Positions 22,666 to 30,573 are shown, numbered from the stretch's first letter. The stretch is DNA of 33,622 nucleotides from Liquorilactobacillus ghanensis DSM 18630 (GCF_001435235.1 NZ_AZGB01000006.1:1-33622), one strand, 5' to 3'. The notes: generated by a model not told the origin, from the letters alone. A program made the numbers and translations.

Positions 22666-23874
22666 ATGAGACCAACTAAAGCCGAAGCAGAAGCATGGCG
22701 GAAAAAGCTTGTAGATGATGCCGAACAAAAAATTTTGGATTTAACAGATAGTGATAAATTCAAGGGATATTTAGATACTTTAGCAAAGTTTCATCAGTAC
22801 AGTTCCAGAAATGTATCTCTGATTTACTCGCAAGATCCAACAGCTTCAGAGGTTGCAGGTTATAAAAAATGGAAAACTGATTTTAACCGTCAAGTAAAAA
22901 AAGGCGCAAAATCGATCCGAATTGCCGCCCCTATTATAAAAAAATTAACTCCAGAAGATCAAAAGCGGTTGAATACAACAGATGAACGAGGAATTGTTGG
23001 CTATCGTTATATTCCAGTTTTTGACATTAAACAAACGACAGGCGAACATTTAATAAATGTAAAAGATTTTGTTAAAGAGCATTTAGCAGAACACAAAAAC
23101 GTAACCGCATTGTTTGATGAATTTAAAGAATATTTGAATAAAAACACCAATCTTAAAGTTAGTGAAAAACCCCTAGCTGAACTTGGAGGAGCAAAAGGTT
23201 ATTTTCAACCAAGCACTAATGAAATCGTCATTGGTGAAGATGAACCTGATACAGCTTTAAAACTGAAAACCTTATATCATGAATACGCCCATAGCCAACT
23301 GCATGGCTTAACATCAGAGTTTAAAGATCGACCACGAGAATACCAAGAAACTCAAGCGGAAGCTGTAGCTTACGTAGCTATGCAAAATATCGGTGTCGAT
23401 ACGAGCGATTATTCACTAGGCTATGTGGCTACCTGGGCTAAAGATAAAGATTTGATCCATAGTGCATTAAGTGAAATTCAAAACGTCAGCAACAAGTCTA
23501 TTGAAATAACAGACATCTTAACAAACAAATTAGGTTTACAAGAAGAATTACAAAACGTAGCCAAAATATCAACCGAAAAACTAAACAGTCAATACATCAG
23601 TCTAGATACTGGTTTAAAGAAACTTGAAAGTCAGCAAAAAATCAGCCTTGCCAAGTTGGATCAGGCAAAGAAAACAAATAATCAAAAGTTGGTTGAAAAC
23701 ATAAAACAAGAAGTTAAAGATAATCAACAATCAAAAAATAAGCTAAGCAACTCTTTAACAGTTGTTAAAGAAGAAATCACTAAACGAACTCAAAAAAGTT
23801 TAAATGAGTTTGCAAAACAACATCAAGAAGTTAAACAACCCGAGAAAGATCAACAACATCAATTAAAAATTTAA
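22666..23874 (+). CDS. ArdC-like anti-restriction protein with zinc metallopeptidase motif
   Basis: The 402-residue protein begins with an ArdC-type ssDNA-binding region (about 10-120), including FHQYSSRNVSLIYSQDP and KKGAKSIRIAAPI. A metallopeptidase-like domain follows with HEYAH at 205-209 and the third-ligand Glu232 in QAEAVAYV. ArdC proteins protect incoming plasmid DNA from restriction, and some are transferred with the DNA. The last 110 residues form a charged coiled coil not needed for the fold. The tail motif VKEEITKRTQKSLNEFAKQ recurs in the frameshifted Fic extension. AGAGGAGG precedes the ATG. It is the last gene of the transfer operon. Confidence 0.85.
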   Translation: MRPTKAEAEAWRKKLVDDAEQKILDLTDSDKFKGYLDTLAKFHQYSSRNVSLIYSQDPTASEVAGYKKWKTDFNRQVKKGAKSIRIAAPIIKKLTPEDQKRLNTTDERGIVGYRYIPVFDIKQTTGEHLINVKDFVKEHLAEHKNVTALFDEFKEYLNKNTNLKVSEKPLAELGGAKGYFQPSTNEIVIGEDEPDTALKLKTLYHEYAHSQLHGLTSEFKDRPREYQETQAEAVAYVAMQNIGVDTSDYSLGYVATWAKDKDLIHSALSEIQNVSNKSIEITDILTNKLGLQEELQNVAKISTEKLNSQYISLDTGLKKLESQQKISLAKLDQAKKTNNQKLVENIKQEVKDNQQSKNKLSNSLTVVKEEITKRTQKSLNEFAKQHQEVKQPEKDQQHQLKI

Positions 23875-23910
23875 TTTAACATAAGTAGTTAGTACCAAGT
23901 TCTAAAGATT

Positions 23911-24042
23911 CATGCTACAATGTAGAAAGAAAAAAGAAGCTCCGTTTCAGCGGAGCTTCCCACGTAGAGCCGTTTAGACGGTAGCAAAATTAAAACGATC
24001 GAATAACCGCTAGCTTTGCAGAGCTAAGGCGGTTATTTTTTT
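23911..24042 (+). ncRNA. Antisense RNA (antitoxin) of the first holin-like toxin locus
   Basis: An extended -10 promoter, TGCTACAAT (23913-23921), predicts an RNA from about 23928. Its 5' part forms a 9-bp hairpin GAAGCTCCG/CGGAGCTTC (23936-23944 with 23951-23959), and it ends at the terminator 24002-24042. The last part is complementary to the 3' end of the toxin mRNA on the opposite strand. Convergent RNAs that share a terminator are the design of Fst/par-like type I toxin-antitoxin loci. The same promoter string CATGCTACAATG occurs at the second toxin locus. Confidence 0.65.
24002..24042. terminator. Terminator between toxin and antitoxin RNA
   Basis: AATAACCGC (24002-24010) pairs with GCGGTTATT (24029-24037) and an inner TAGCT/AGCTA stem stacks on it. 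A T-run follows on plus. It ends the antitoxin RNA and overlaps the toxin stop codon; it also closes the transfer operon. On minus the stem lacks a strong T-run. Confidence 0.75.
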
Positions 24043-24137
24043 GGCTGATTTTTAATCAACTCAACAATTAATGCAATTAAGGTCACGGTAAAAGTACCGA
24101 AAGCCAGCATTAATTGTATTGCGTCTGAAACAGACAC
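24033..24137 (-). CDS. Putative holin-like toxin (Hol_Tox), 34 aa
   Basis: GTG at 24137 to TAA at 24033 on the minus strand encodes MSVSDAIQLMLAFGTFTVTL plus IALIVELIKNQPKK. This is the hallmark pattern of the putative holin-like toxins of lactobacilli: a short N-terminus, the QLMLAFGTF motif, one membrane helix and a Lys-rich end. AAAGGAG lies 8 bases before the GTG. The peptide probably damages the membrane when the antisense RNA is lost, stabilising the plasmid. The mRNA has a leader of about 100 nt starting behind a TATAAT at 24249-24244. Confidence 0.85.
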   Translation of the reverse strand: MSVSDAIQLMLAFGTFTVTLIALIVELIKNQPKK

Positions 24138-24243
24138 AGGGCTACTCCTTTCATCAGGAATTATGGGCTTAATGGTTATTACACCATAAGCACCACCCCC
24201 TTTGTTTAGGAATCGCCACCGCCTTAACTTCTCTACAAAAGCT

Positions 24244-24249
24244 ATTATA
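24244..24249 (-). promoter_or_regulatory. -10 box of the first toxin mRNA
   Basis: CTGTATAATAG on the minus strand carries a perfect TATAAT. The same CTGTATAATAG precedes the second toxin gene at 30565-30575 (plus). No good -35 box is visible for either. Confidence 0.5.
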
Positions 24250-24336
24250 CAGGAAGATCAAGACATAAGAAAATCAGATCAAATGTTTATTTAGTTAATT
24301 CACTCACTCCAACCACCTCCACCGTTCGCTCTTTAA

Positions 24337-24723
24337 AGAATTTTGCAAGCAAAATTCTCACAAAAACCGTTTCTATTCAAAAATCGTTTACATCAAAACT
24401 CTAAGAACCAGTCTGGTACTTAAAAGTAATCTTAGTTCCTTTTTATTTTTTGCCTTTTGTCGCTTGGCATACGCCGACAAAATTGTCGGCTTCAACATCA
24501 AAAAGCGTTTCTAGGCTTATTTCAGTCCAGGCACTACAACCAAGTTGCCTAAACTGAAAGCACCAAGAAACGCTAATCAAAGCACAAGGGGCGAGAAATT
24601 TTTGGAAGAACACAAAAAATTTCTCTACAGCATTCCCTTGTGCTTTTCTTTTTTTGATGTTTTAAGCTGCGCGAACAAAAGGCAAAAAAACAGCCTTTTG
24701 GCTCACATAGCAAGCTCCAAAAG
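24337..24723. repeat. Cluster of nested hairpins in an 870-bp gene-free stretch
   Basis: Elements in order are as follows. AGAATTTTG/CAAAATTCT is at 24337-24358. CTAAGA/TCTTAG is at 24401-24435, followed by a T-rich run. GCCGACAA/TTGTCGGC is at 24473-24490. A three-tier stem at 24504-24574 has 9, 7 and 5 bp: AGCGTTTCT, TTTCAGT and AGGCA with their complements. A two-tier stem at 24579-24646 has 12 and 11 bp: AAAGCACAAGGG and GAGAAATTTTT with complements. CAAAAGGC/GCCTTTTG at 24676-24700 can alternatively pair CTTTTGG with CCAAAAG at 24717-24723. No convincing ORF occupies the stretch. Its role is unknown; it precedes an anti-restriction-type gene pair. Confidence 0.75.
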
Positions 24724-24746
24724 CAAAAAGAAAGGTTTTGATATAA

Positions 24747-25229
24747 ATGAAAAACACAGCAGAAGTAACCAAACAAGCCCAGGAATTTTTAAAGAGATTA
24801 AGCATTAATAAATATCTTGAAACGCCTATCTATTCAAGGAAAGTAATCAATTTAATGAGGCACTTACAAAGAAATAGTTTTTATATTATCGAAAATCTTT
24901 TAGTTCCCCCTTTTATAGAAAAACCAACACTGACCGATTTAGATAATCTTGTTTTGGCTCTTAACAAAGAAATATTGCAGCAAAATCTAATAATAACCAG
25001 AAGTGATAGATACGCTAATCATATCCTAGATACATTAATTGAAATTCAAAAACAAGATAAAGAAAAAGAAATAGCAAACATACTTAAAACTAGTCAACAC
25101 GAGTTTGAACTATCTGATTATTTAGATAATTTTACCATGACCAATGGCTTTGTTCCAATTGGTGACCAACCACCGCTTAGATTAATTTTAGAAGCTCAAA
25201 ATGCTAAAAACGTTTTGAACAATATTTAA
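24747..25229 (+). CDS. Hypothetical protein upstream of the methyltransferase (160 aa)
   Basis: The soluble, mostly helical protein begins MKNTAEVTKQAQEFLKRLSI and is rich in Asn, Lys and Leu, with no membrane helix or known motif. The C-terminal segment TNGFVPIGDQPPLRLILEAQ is the least repetitive part and might be a conserved contact. A weak ribosome site (GAAAGG) lies 11 bases before the ATG. It is 45 bp upstream of the DNA methyltransferase gene and transcribed with it, behind the hairpin cluster. A shared role in modifying or protecting plasmid DNA is likely only from context. Confidence 0.65.
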   Translation: MKNTAEVTKQAQEFLKRLSINKYLETPIYSRKVINLMRHLQRNSFYIIENLLVPPFIEKPTLTDLDNLVLALNKEILQQNLIITRSDRYANHILDTLIEIQKQDKEKEIANILKTSQHEFELSDYLDNFTMTNGFVPIGDQPPLRLILEAQNAKNVLNNI

Positions 25230-25274
25230 AGAATAATGAAAACTAGCCATTAATAATTTAAAGGAGTGTCAAAA

Positions 25275-26153
25275 ATGATTTTAAATAATTCAATTATGGA
25301 CTATCAAGACAGAGGAAATTGGGGAAATGCTAAGTGGCGTGGAAATTGCAGCGGTCACGTAATTTATGATTTACTAGATACGTTTAAGCCCAAAAACTTT
25401 ATTGAAGTTTTTTCTGGCGGTGGTACAGGCCAAGACGTTGCCAAGGACTTAGGATATTCTAACAGCATTCATTTAGATTTAGCGAATGGTTGGAATGCTT
25501 TAAAAGACGACATACCAGCTTCAAGCGATTTCGTTTTTAGCCACCCTCCTTATTTTGATATTATCGACTACAATCAGCAACGTAGCTCATATGACCAGGA
25601 CGATTTATCAAACAAAATGCCATATAATAAGTTTATTAATGAGTTAGATTTAATAAACGAGAAGATATACAACTGTCTAGTGAATGGTGGCCGTCATGCT
25701 ATTTTGCTTGGAGATGTTAGAAAAAAAGGTAAGTATTATTCTTTAATTAAAGATATGACTTGGTTCGGCGACCTAGAGGAACACATTATAAAAATTCAGC
25801 ATAATTGTTATTCTGCTAAGAAAAATTACATTACAAAAAATCCCTTGATTGCAATAGCGCATGAACACTTGCTTATTTTTCGGAAAAATGGAATCTGGAC
25901 TTTAAACATAAAATACACCAAAGATTTTGAAATGAGTATCAGGCAATTAGACAAAATTACTTGGCGTGATTTAATTCGAAGTGTATTTGAAGAAAAAGGC
26001 AAGGAATTATATTTACAACAGGTCTATAAGGTCTTAGACGGTTGCAAAAAATCAGCAAACAATCAACACTGGAAAGAGAAAATACGTCAAACTATCAATA
26101 CCAGTCAAGAATTTATTAGAATTGAAAAAGGAAAATACAAATTAGCTATTTAA
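25275..26153 (+). CDS. Orphan DNA methyltransferase
   Basis: The 292-residue protein has AdoMet-binding motif I FIEVFSGGGTGQ (about 42-53), an acidic strand SIHLDLANG (64-72) and the catalytic motif IV as SHPPYFD (89-95), of the (N/D/S)PP(Y/F) type used for N6-adenine or N4-cytosine methylation. The N-terminus MDYQDRGNWGNAKWRGNC is distinctive. No restriction endonuclease gene is next to it, so it is probably an orphan enzyme that masks plasmid DNA from host restriction. ATG 25275 is chosen over the in-frame GTG at 25266, which is part of the AAAGGAG ribosome site. A terminator follows at 26159. Confidence 0.8.
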   Translation: MILNNSIMDYQDRGNWGNAKWRGNCSGHVIYDLLDTFKPKNFIEVFSGGGTGQDVAKDLGYSNSIHLDLANGWNALKDDIPASSDFVFSHPPYFDIIDYNQQRSSYDQDDLSNKMPYNKFINELDLINEKIYNCLVNGGRHAILLGDVRKKGKYYSLIKDMTWFGDLEEHIIKIQHNCYSAKKNYITKNPLIAIAHEHLLIFRKNGIWTLNIKYTKDFEMSIRQLDKITWRDLIRSVFEEKGKELYLQQVYKVLDGCKKSANNQHWKEKIRQTINTSQEFIRIEKGKYKLAI

Positions 26154-26158
26154 CTAAT

Positions 26159-26189
26159 AAAAAGCGGTTCTGAAAAAGAATCGCTTTTT
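26159..26189 (+). terminator. Intrinsic terminator after the methyltransferase gene
   Basis: AAAAAGCGGTTCT (26159-26171) pairs with AGAATCGCTTTTT (26177-26189) with one G-T pair and a 5-nt loop, ending in a T-run. Confidence 0.85.
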
Positions 26190-26690
26190 TATTGTAAAAA
26201 AGCCCGTCGGCGCTCCAGCCACCACCACCGCTTGACGAACTTTATTGTTTTAAAAAGCAAAAACAATTTCAAAAATTGCAAACCTAGCCCCTTTAAAAAG
26301 GGGCAATCTTCTAAACTCAATTGCGGGGATCCCCCGCACCCCCTAGCACTCGCCGTTAGGCAGGCGAAACAAGTATGGGGCTTACTTGTTCCGGCCAGCC
26401 GGTAGTTTGTCGTTCCACTTCGTCAAGGTCGGGTAGTATTTTTTGAAAATCGCAAAAAATCTCCACACCTACCCTTGACCTCGTTCTCACTATAAAAACC
26501 AACTCAAATAATAGACACGAAAAATAAGCCAGCTTACCGACCGACTTACTCAAAAAACTATGCTATATATATTGCAACTAATATTTTATATTACATTGTA
26601 AACGGTGTCAATAAAAAATTTACTTATTATAAAACTTAAACCTCTATGGTAAAATAAGTGTATCGAAGAAATTGGATGTAAGCTAGTTCC
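26190..26690. other. Hairpin-rich, GC-shifted noncoding region
   Basis: No supported gene is seen. The stretch is noticeably more GC-rich than its surroundings between about 26200 and 26480. It carries GCCCCTTT/AAAGGGGC, TGCGGGG/CCCCGCA, AACAAGTA/TACTTGTT (26368-26375 with 26383-26390), CCGGC/GCCGG (26391-26402) and a nested stem at 26422-26479. That stem is GTCAA, GGGTAG and ATTTTTTG with complements, with a 4-nt bulge. The last 150 bp are AT-rich and end at the IS. It could be a single-strand or transfer-related origin. Confidence 0.6.
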
Positions 26691-26753
26691 TGAGACAACT
26701 TTTAAGAGAGGGTATAATAAGTCAATCGTCTCTTAAAAGAAAGGAATTTTTAC

Positions 26754-27005
26754 ATGACCACTCATTATGACAAAGAATTCAAACAGAATATTATCAATCT
26801 CTATAAACAAGGTGAATCCGCTGCTCAACTTGCCAGAGAATATGGCATTGGCTATTCCACTGTTCATAAGTGGGTCCAAGCCCAAACTCAAAACAAGTCA
26901 GGTAAGACTCCTGATGAGATTAAAGCAATGGAGAAACGCTTAACTGCTTTATCCGAGGAGATCGAAATCTTAAAAAAAGCCCTCGGCTTCCTTGCGCAGA
27001 GATAA
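26754..27005 (+). CDS. IS3-family transposase OrfA
   Basis: The 83-residue protein begins MTTHYDKEFKQNIINLYKQG and carries a helix-turn-helix (SAAQLAREYGIGYSTVHKWV) and a leucine-zipper-like C-terminus (MEKRLTALSEEIEILKKALG). Both are typical of IS3 OrfA, which binds the element's ends and dimerises. GAAAGGA precedes the ATG. The run TAAAAAAAGC at 26971-26980 near its end is the likely -1 frameshift site; from there the orfB frame is open to 27059, giving the fused OrfAB transposase. Confidence 0.9.
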   Translation: MTTHYDKEFKQNIINLYKQGESAAQLAREYGIGYSTVHKWVQAQTQNKSGKTPDEIKAMEKRLTALSEEIEILKKALGFLAQR

Positions 27006-27058
27006 CCGATATCTTTGATTATATCCAACAAGAAAGCCAAAATTACCAGGTAACTAAG

Positions 27059-27901
27059 ATGTGCCGAGTCCTCGGGGTTTCAAGAGCGCATTACTATCGC
27101 TATAAAGCCCACAAGCCCTCAAAAAGAAGTCTGGAAGACAAAGATCTGAAACAGCGGATCTTCCGCATCTTCGTTGAATTCAAACAAAGATATGGCGTCA
27201 TGAAGATTCACTATGAATTAAGTAAGGAACTTCAACCTCTGCAGCGCCGCTGCAGTCCTCGTCGAGTCTCTCGGCTCATGAAGGAGATGGATATTCACTC
27301 GATTGCCATCAAGAAGTGGAAGGCCACCTCTTCCTCCAAACAAGCGATTCAACAGCGTCCCAATCTGCTTAAGCAGGATTTCTCCACCACTGGCTTAAAT
27401 CAGAAATGGACAACTGATATTACTTATATTCAGACTAAGCGTGATGGTTGGTGTTACTTATCAACCATCATGGATCTGCACTCCCGTCGGATTATCGGGT
27501 ATTCCTTTTCTAAAAAAATGGCTACCAAGCTGATCATAAAGACACTTGAAAGTGCCGTTCAGAATCGGACAATTACTGAAGACCTCATCATTCACAGTGA
27601 CCTGGGTACGCAGTACACCAGCGATGAATATAACAAACGCTTAAATGAACTACATATCCGCCACTCGTACAGCCGTAAGGGTTGCCCGTATGACAACGCC
27701 CCAATGGAATCTTTCCATGCTTCACTCAAAAAGGAATGCGTTTACCCAATTCCAGTTTTTGAAAATTATGAAGCGGCAGCTTCAGTCCTCTTTGAATATG
27801 TCCATTCCTTTTATAATAGGAAAAGAATTCATAGTTCACTCAGCTACCAGACCCCCTTGCAGGTTGAAATCACAACGATTGCGAACCAAATGGCCGCATG
27901 A
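27059..27901 (+). CDS. IS3-family transposase OrfB (DDE integrase domain)
   Basis: Read alone from ATG 27059 it has 280 residues; the real active form is probably the OrfAB fusion. A short HTH_21-like region (KQRYGVMKIHYELSKEL) precedes an rve integrase core with catalytic Asp120 (WTTDITYI), Asp181 (HSDLGTQYTS) and Glu217 (DNAPMESFHASLKKE). The last two are separated by 35 residues, exactly the DD(35)E spacing. The frame is intact, so the element may be active. Confidence 0.92.
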   Translation: MCRVLGVSRAHYYRYKAHKPSKRSLEDKDLKQRIFRIFVEFKQRYGVMKIHYELSKELQPLQRRCSPRRVSRLMKEMDIHSIAIKKWKATSSSKQAIQQRPNLLKQDFSTTGLNQKWTTDITYIQTKRDGWCYLSTIMDLHSRRIIGYSFSKKMATKLIIKTLESAVQNRTITEDLIIHSDLGTQYTSDEYNKRLNELHIRHSYSRKGCPYDNAPMESFHASLKKECVYPIPVFENYEAAASVLFEYVHSFYNRKRIHSSLSYQTPLQVEITTIANQMAA

Positions 27902-28024
27902 TTTAATGCTTTCCATGGTTCAAATAAGTTATTAATCGAAATTAATGATTTATTTGAGCTGTGGAAGCTAAACGCGGTTCTTGATCTCTCTTAAAATCTG
28001 TCTCACGTATTGACTACAATCCAA

Positions 28025-28063
28025 AAAATGGTGATGATGGATTTTATCCATTATCACCATTTT
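28025..28063. terminator. Strong bidirectional terminator right of the IS
   Basis: An almost perfect stem of about 18 bp, AAAATGGTGAT-GATGGAT with ATCCAT-TATCACCATTTT, has a loop of TTT and runs of A and T on the flanks. It ends the minus-strand transporter gene and any transcript leaving the IS. Confidence 0.85.
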
Positions 28064-28116
28064 TATGTGTCAGACAGCGTTCTTATTATTTTCTCAGTTG
28101 GGAATAGTAAATGCAA

Positions 28117-29448
28117 CTAAACATTGTGCCGATTTATTGTTGAAACTAATCCATAGCCGATTAGAGCAATCAATAGGATTCCTGTTGCAATGCCATTCCA
28201 ATTGTTCATCAAAGCTCTGCTTTCTACTGTAGGGATTTTTTGACTAGTCATAACAAAAAAGGTTTTAATGGATGATTGATTGTCCAGAACAAGTAAAGAA
28301 CCTATTATCATTAAAACAAACTGATGTACGATACTCCCCATACTTTGGATAGTATACTTAACCCAGATACGTTTATCCTTTGGTAACTCATCTTGATGCC
28401 TATACGCATTAGTCAACCAGCCATTAAAAACACTCTTAAAAGTGCTTAATATTAAAACACTACTTGTAAAAAATGGCGTGATTAATACTAGTATTAGTCC
28501 ACCTGTCATTCCAATTAAAGACATTTTTTTGCTTTCTTTTCCAATTAAGCCACTTATTATGGGCGCTATTACTATACCCAAAACATATGGCAAGTAAAAT
28601 CTTACGAATAGTTGACTATGACCATAGTATCCGGCTGCATATAGTGAACTAAATAAAAAGAGGTAATTGCCAAGTGCCCCATTAAGTGTCGTTAGATAGC
28701 GTAGATCACTAGGCACTCGTCTTTGAGGCCGATGACTCGAAAACATACTCCATATTAACATACACAGTACTAAAAAGAACGTTCCGTACACAAAGTAATC
28801 GAATTGAAGGGTATTCAAGAGTAGGCGGCTAGATCTTAGAAGGAAAACTAAGATGAATGAAACAAAAAACAAAATTATATATTGGTAGGAGTAGCCTTCT
28901 AAGTCATGAACTTGAACTTCGTAATTTTTAATATTCATTAGTGATGATAGAGACAGAAAATACATAAGCCCATAAATTGCAAAGAAAATCGCAAAACTAT
29001 AGTTATCTGGTAACATCAACACAATCCCAAGAAAAGTTAAAAACAGTACTGTAATCCCTATATTTTTTGAGCCAGTTAAATGGTTTTCAAATTTATAATA
29101 ATTAATAGTGTTGTTAGCCATTGGTAGCCAAGCAGCACTCAACCCGAGAAATAATCCTGAAAAAAGCTCTAATTCCGAAAAGGCCACCCCAACCACACCA
29201 AATAATGAACCTAAAAGACCACAATAGATGGCTATTTTTAATAGTATATAGCTATTTATCTTAGTTCCTATGCCACGAATGAAAAAAATTCCGGTTGTTC
29301 TAAACGTGTAAAAGATGACAAATGGCAAAACTGCAACAACAGTATGACTACTTCCCCATTTCAAAAAAATCATAAATGGTAATACAACAACTGTACTACT
29401 GATAATACTGAGCATAGTATTTCCGATAGACTGAATATTTTGTTTCAT
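28117..29448 (-). CDS. Major-facilitator-like membrane transporter (12 TM)
   Basis: The 443-residue protein is hydrophobic throughout, with about 12 predicted membrane helices and a central cytoplasmic loop SSHRPQRRVPSDLRYLT at roughly residue 238-255, splitting it 6+6. Size and symmetry suggest an MFS permease, but the usual loop 2-3 motif is not clear (FFIRGIGTKINSY is a weak equivalent). The substrate is unknown. ATG 29448 follows GGGGGAAA; TTGACA occurs upstream on the minus strand at 29494-29489, with no clear -10. It stands alone between the IS and decayed genes, so it is probably accessory cargo. Confidence 0.7.
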   Translation of the reverse strand: MKQNIQSIGNTMLSIISSTVVVLPFMIFLKWGSSHTVVAVLPFVIFYTFRTTGIFFIRGIGTKINSYILLKIAIYCGLLGSLFGVVGVAFSELELFSGLFLGLSAAWLPMANNTINYYKFENHLTGSKNIGITVLFLTFLGIVLMLPDNYSFAIFFAIYGLMYFLSLSSLMNIKNYEVQVHDLEGYSYQYIILFFVSFILVFLLRSSRLLLNTLQFDYFVYGTFFLVLCMLIWSMFSSHRPQRRVPSDLRYLTTLNGALGNYLFLFSSLYAAGYYGHSQLFVRFYLPYVLGIVIAPIISGLIGKESKKMSLIGMTGGLILVLITPFFTSSVLILSTFKSVFNGWLTNAYRHQDELPKDKRIWVKYTIQSMGSIVHQFVLMIIGSLLVLDNQSSIKTFFVMTSQKIPTVESRALMNNWNGIATGILLIALIGYGLVSTINRHNV

Positions 29449-29952
29449 AATTTCCCCCGCATTATTTAAAAAATAGTTATTGGATGCTTGTCAAAACTTC
29501 AGGATTATAAAGCATACATCTATTATTTTCAAGGCTGTCTCAATAGTAAAATCTATAAGAAGTGAATCCTACCCGTTTGCAAACATAAGAAGTGATTACT
29601 TTGCTTTTTTATTTTGGTTCGGATTAATTATAGAATTTTCCTAGATTTGTAATCTACCAATTACAATGTTGCGTTGCCTGTTTTTCCGTATTAAACAAAA
29701 GAATATTGATTATAATTACAAGAATAACTTATCCTGTCTTAGGTTTTAAAGACTTGGTCGTAACTGATTGCATCTAGCGATGGTTCTTCCAGAAAATCAC
29801 GTCTAATATTTTTGTGGCGAACTTCATCAGAACAACGATTACGTAAGATAGCGCCCTTTCTTGAATCTAACTCATTTATCAATATTTCATGATAGTTAGG
29901 CGTATTTCTCAATATGTTAAAATTAAGTTGAGAGCAACCTAAGACTTAAAGA
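29449..29952. other. Gene-poor spacer with a degraded minus-strand frame
   Basis: No intact gene is supported. ATAAGAAGTGA occurs twice 30 bp apart (29555-29565 and 29585-29595). On the minus strand, 29912-29739 is open for 57 residues and includes LINELDSRKGAILRNRC and VRHKNIRRDF. It has a protein-like composition, but the TTG start has no ribosome site, so it is probably a gene remnant of unknown family. Confidence 0.35.
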
Positions 29953-30531
29953 GTGGAATCTTTTAAAAAACACAAAAAATTAATTACATTGATAATAGTA
30001 TCTTTGCTAGTAGTTATTTCTGGAAGATTATACATAGGATATCAGTACGGTCCTAAATTCAACTTCTATTTGGTTCCACCAACTCCCAAAAGAGATGTCA
30101 TACTGGCTTTTAATAAAATATCGTCCACAGGAGTCTATACAGAAAATCAAGCACAGAAAAATAGACTAACAGAGATTTGCAATGAGATTTCAAATAAAAA
30201 TACCTACAAGGAAATTTATCCACTGTTTAAAACAAGCCTTGAAAATTAAGGTTGGTAAGCATGCTTCTTTGATAACTCCAGCAGAAGTAAAGAAAGAAAT
30301 TTCACAATTCCAAGCATCAACTAGCAACGTTAAAAATAACATCTTATACATCCACTTACCAGAATTCAGTGGGTCATTATCACTATGTAAAATGGTGCCC
30401 AAGTAAACATAACTGCTGAAGAAATCAAGAAAAATAATGGCCGAGAGCTCTTCAATAATAAAATCAAGCCTGACGTGCAAACGCACAAACCAATTGTTCA
30501 AGCTAACAAATGGCTCTTAACTCAAAACTAG
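29953..30531 (+). pseudogene. Decayed S41-family (C-terminal processing) peptidase gene
   Basis: Frame 1 encodes an N-terminal membrane anchor and GYQYGPKFNFYLVPPTPKR, typical of extracytoplasmic S41 peptidases of lactobacilli, up to a stop at 30247-30249. The frame then shifts to one reading VGKHASLITPAEVKKEISQF and NNILYIHLPEFSGS, then back again to NNGRELFNNKIKPDVQTHKP and a final stop. The catalytic core between FSGS and the C-terminal part is missing, so there is a large internal deletion as well as frameshifts. The product cannot be active. Confidence 0.75.
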
Positions 30532-30567
30532 TTTTGGTTAGAGTTAGTTGATCTCTAGCTTCCACTG

Positions 30568-30573
30568 TATAAT
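30568..30573 (+). promoter_or_regulatory. -10 box of the second toxin mRNA
   Basis: CTGTATAATAG at 30565-30575 carries TATAAT and matches the sequence before the first toxin gene (minus strand, 24249-24244). The -35 box is unclear. Confidence 0.5.

Larger units (their letters stand above)
26691..28005 (+). mobile_element. IS3-family insertion sequence, 1315 bp
   Basis: The ends are imperfect inverted repeats, TGAGACAACTTTTAAGAGAG at the left and TGAGACAGATTTTAAGAGAG (reverse strand) at the right, with 18 of 20 matches and terminal TG...CA. It contains orfA and orfB, with orfB in the -1 frame and an A7G slippery run at 26972-26979 before it, as in IS3-family elements. The flanking bases (TCC left, CGT right) show no target duplication. 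I cannot name the specific IS. Confidence 0.9.

Noticed and set aside
24337-24746. Retron msr-msd as explanation of the nested hairpins
   Set aside because: No reverse transcriptase gene is present nearby; the downstream genes encode an unknown protein and a methyltransferase.
24545-24808. 87-codon plus-strand frame across the hairpin cluster
   Set aside because: It reads through nested inverted repeats, has no ribosome site, and overlaps the real gene starting at 24747 in another frame.
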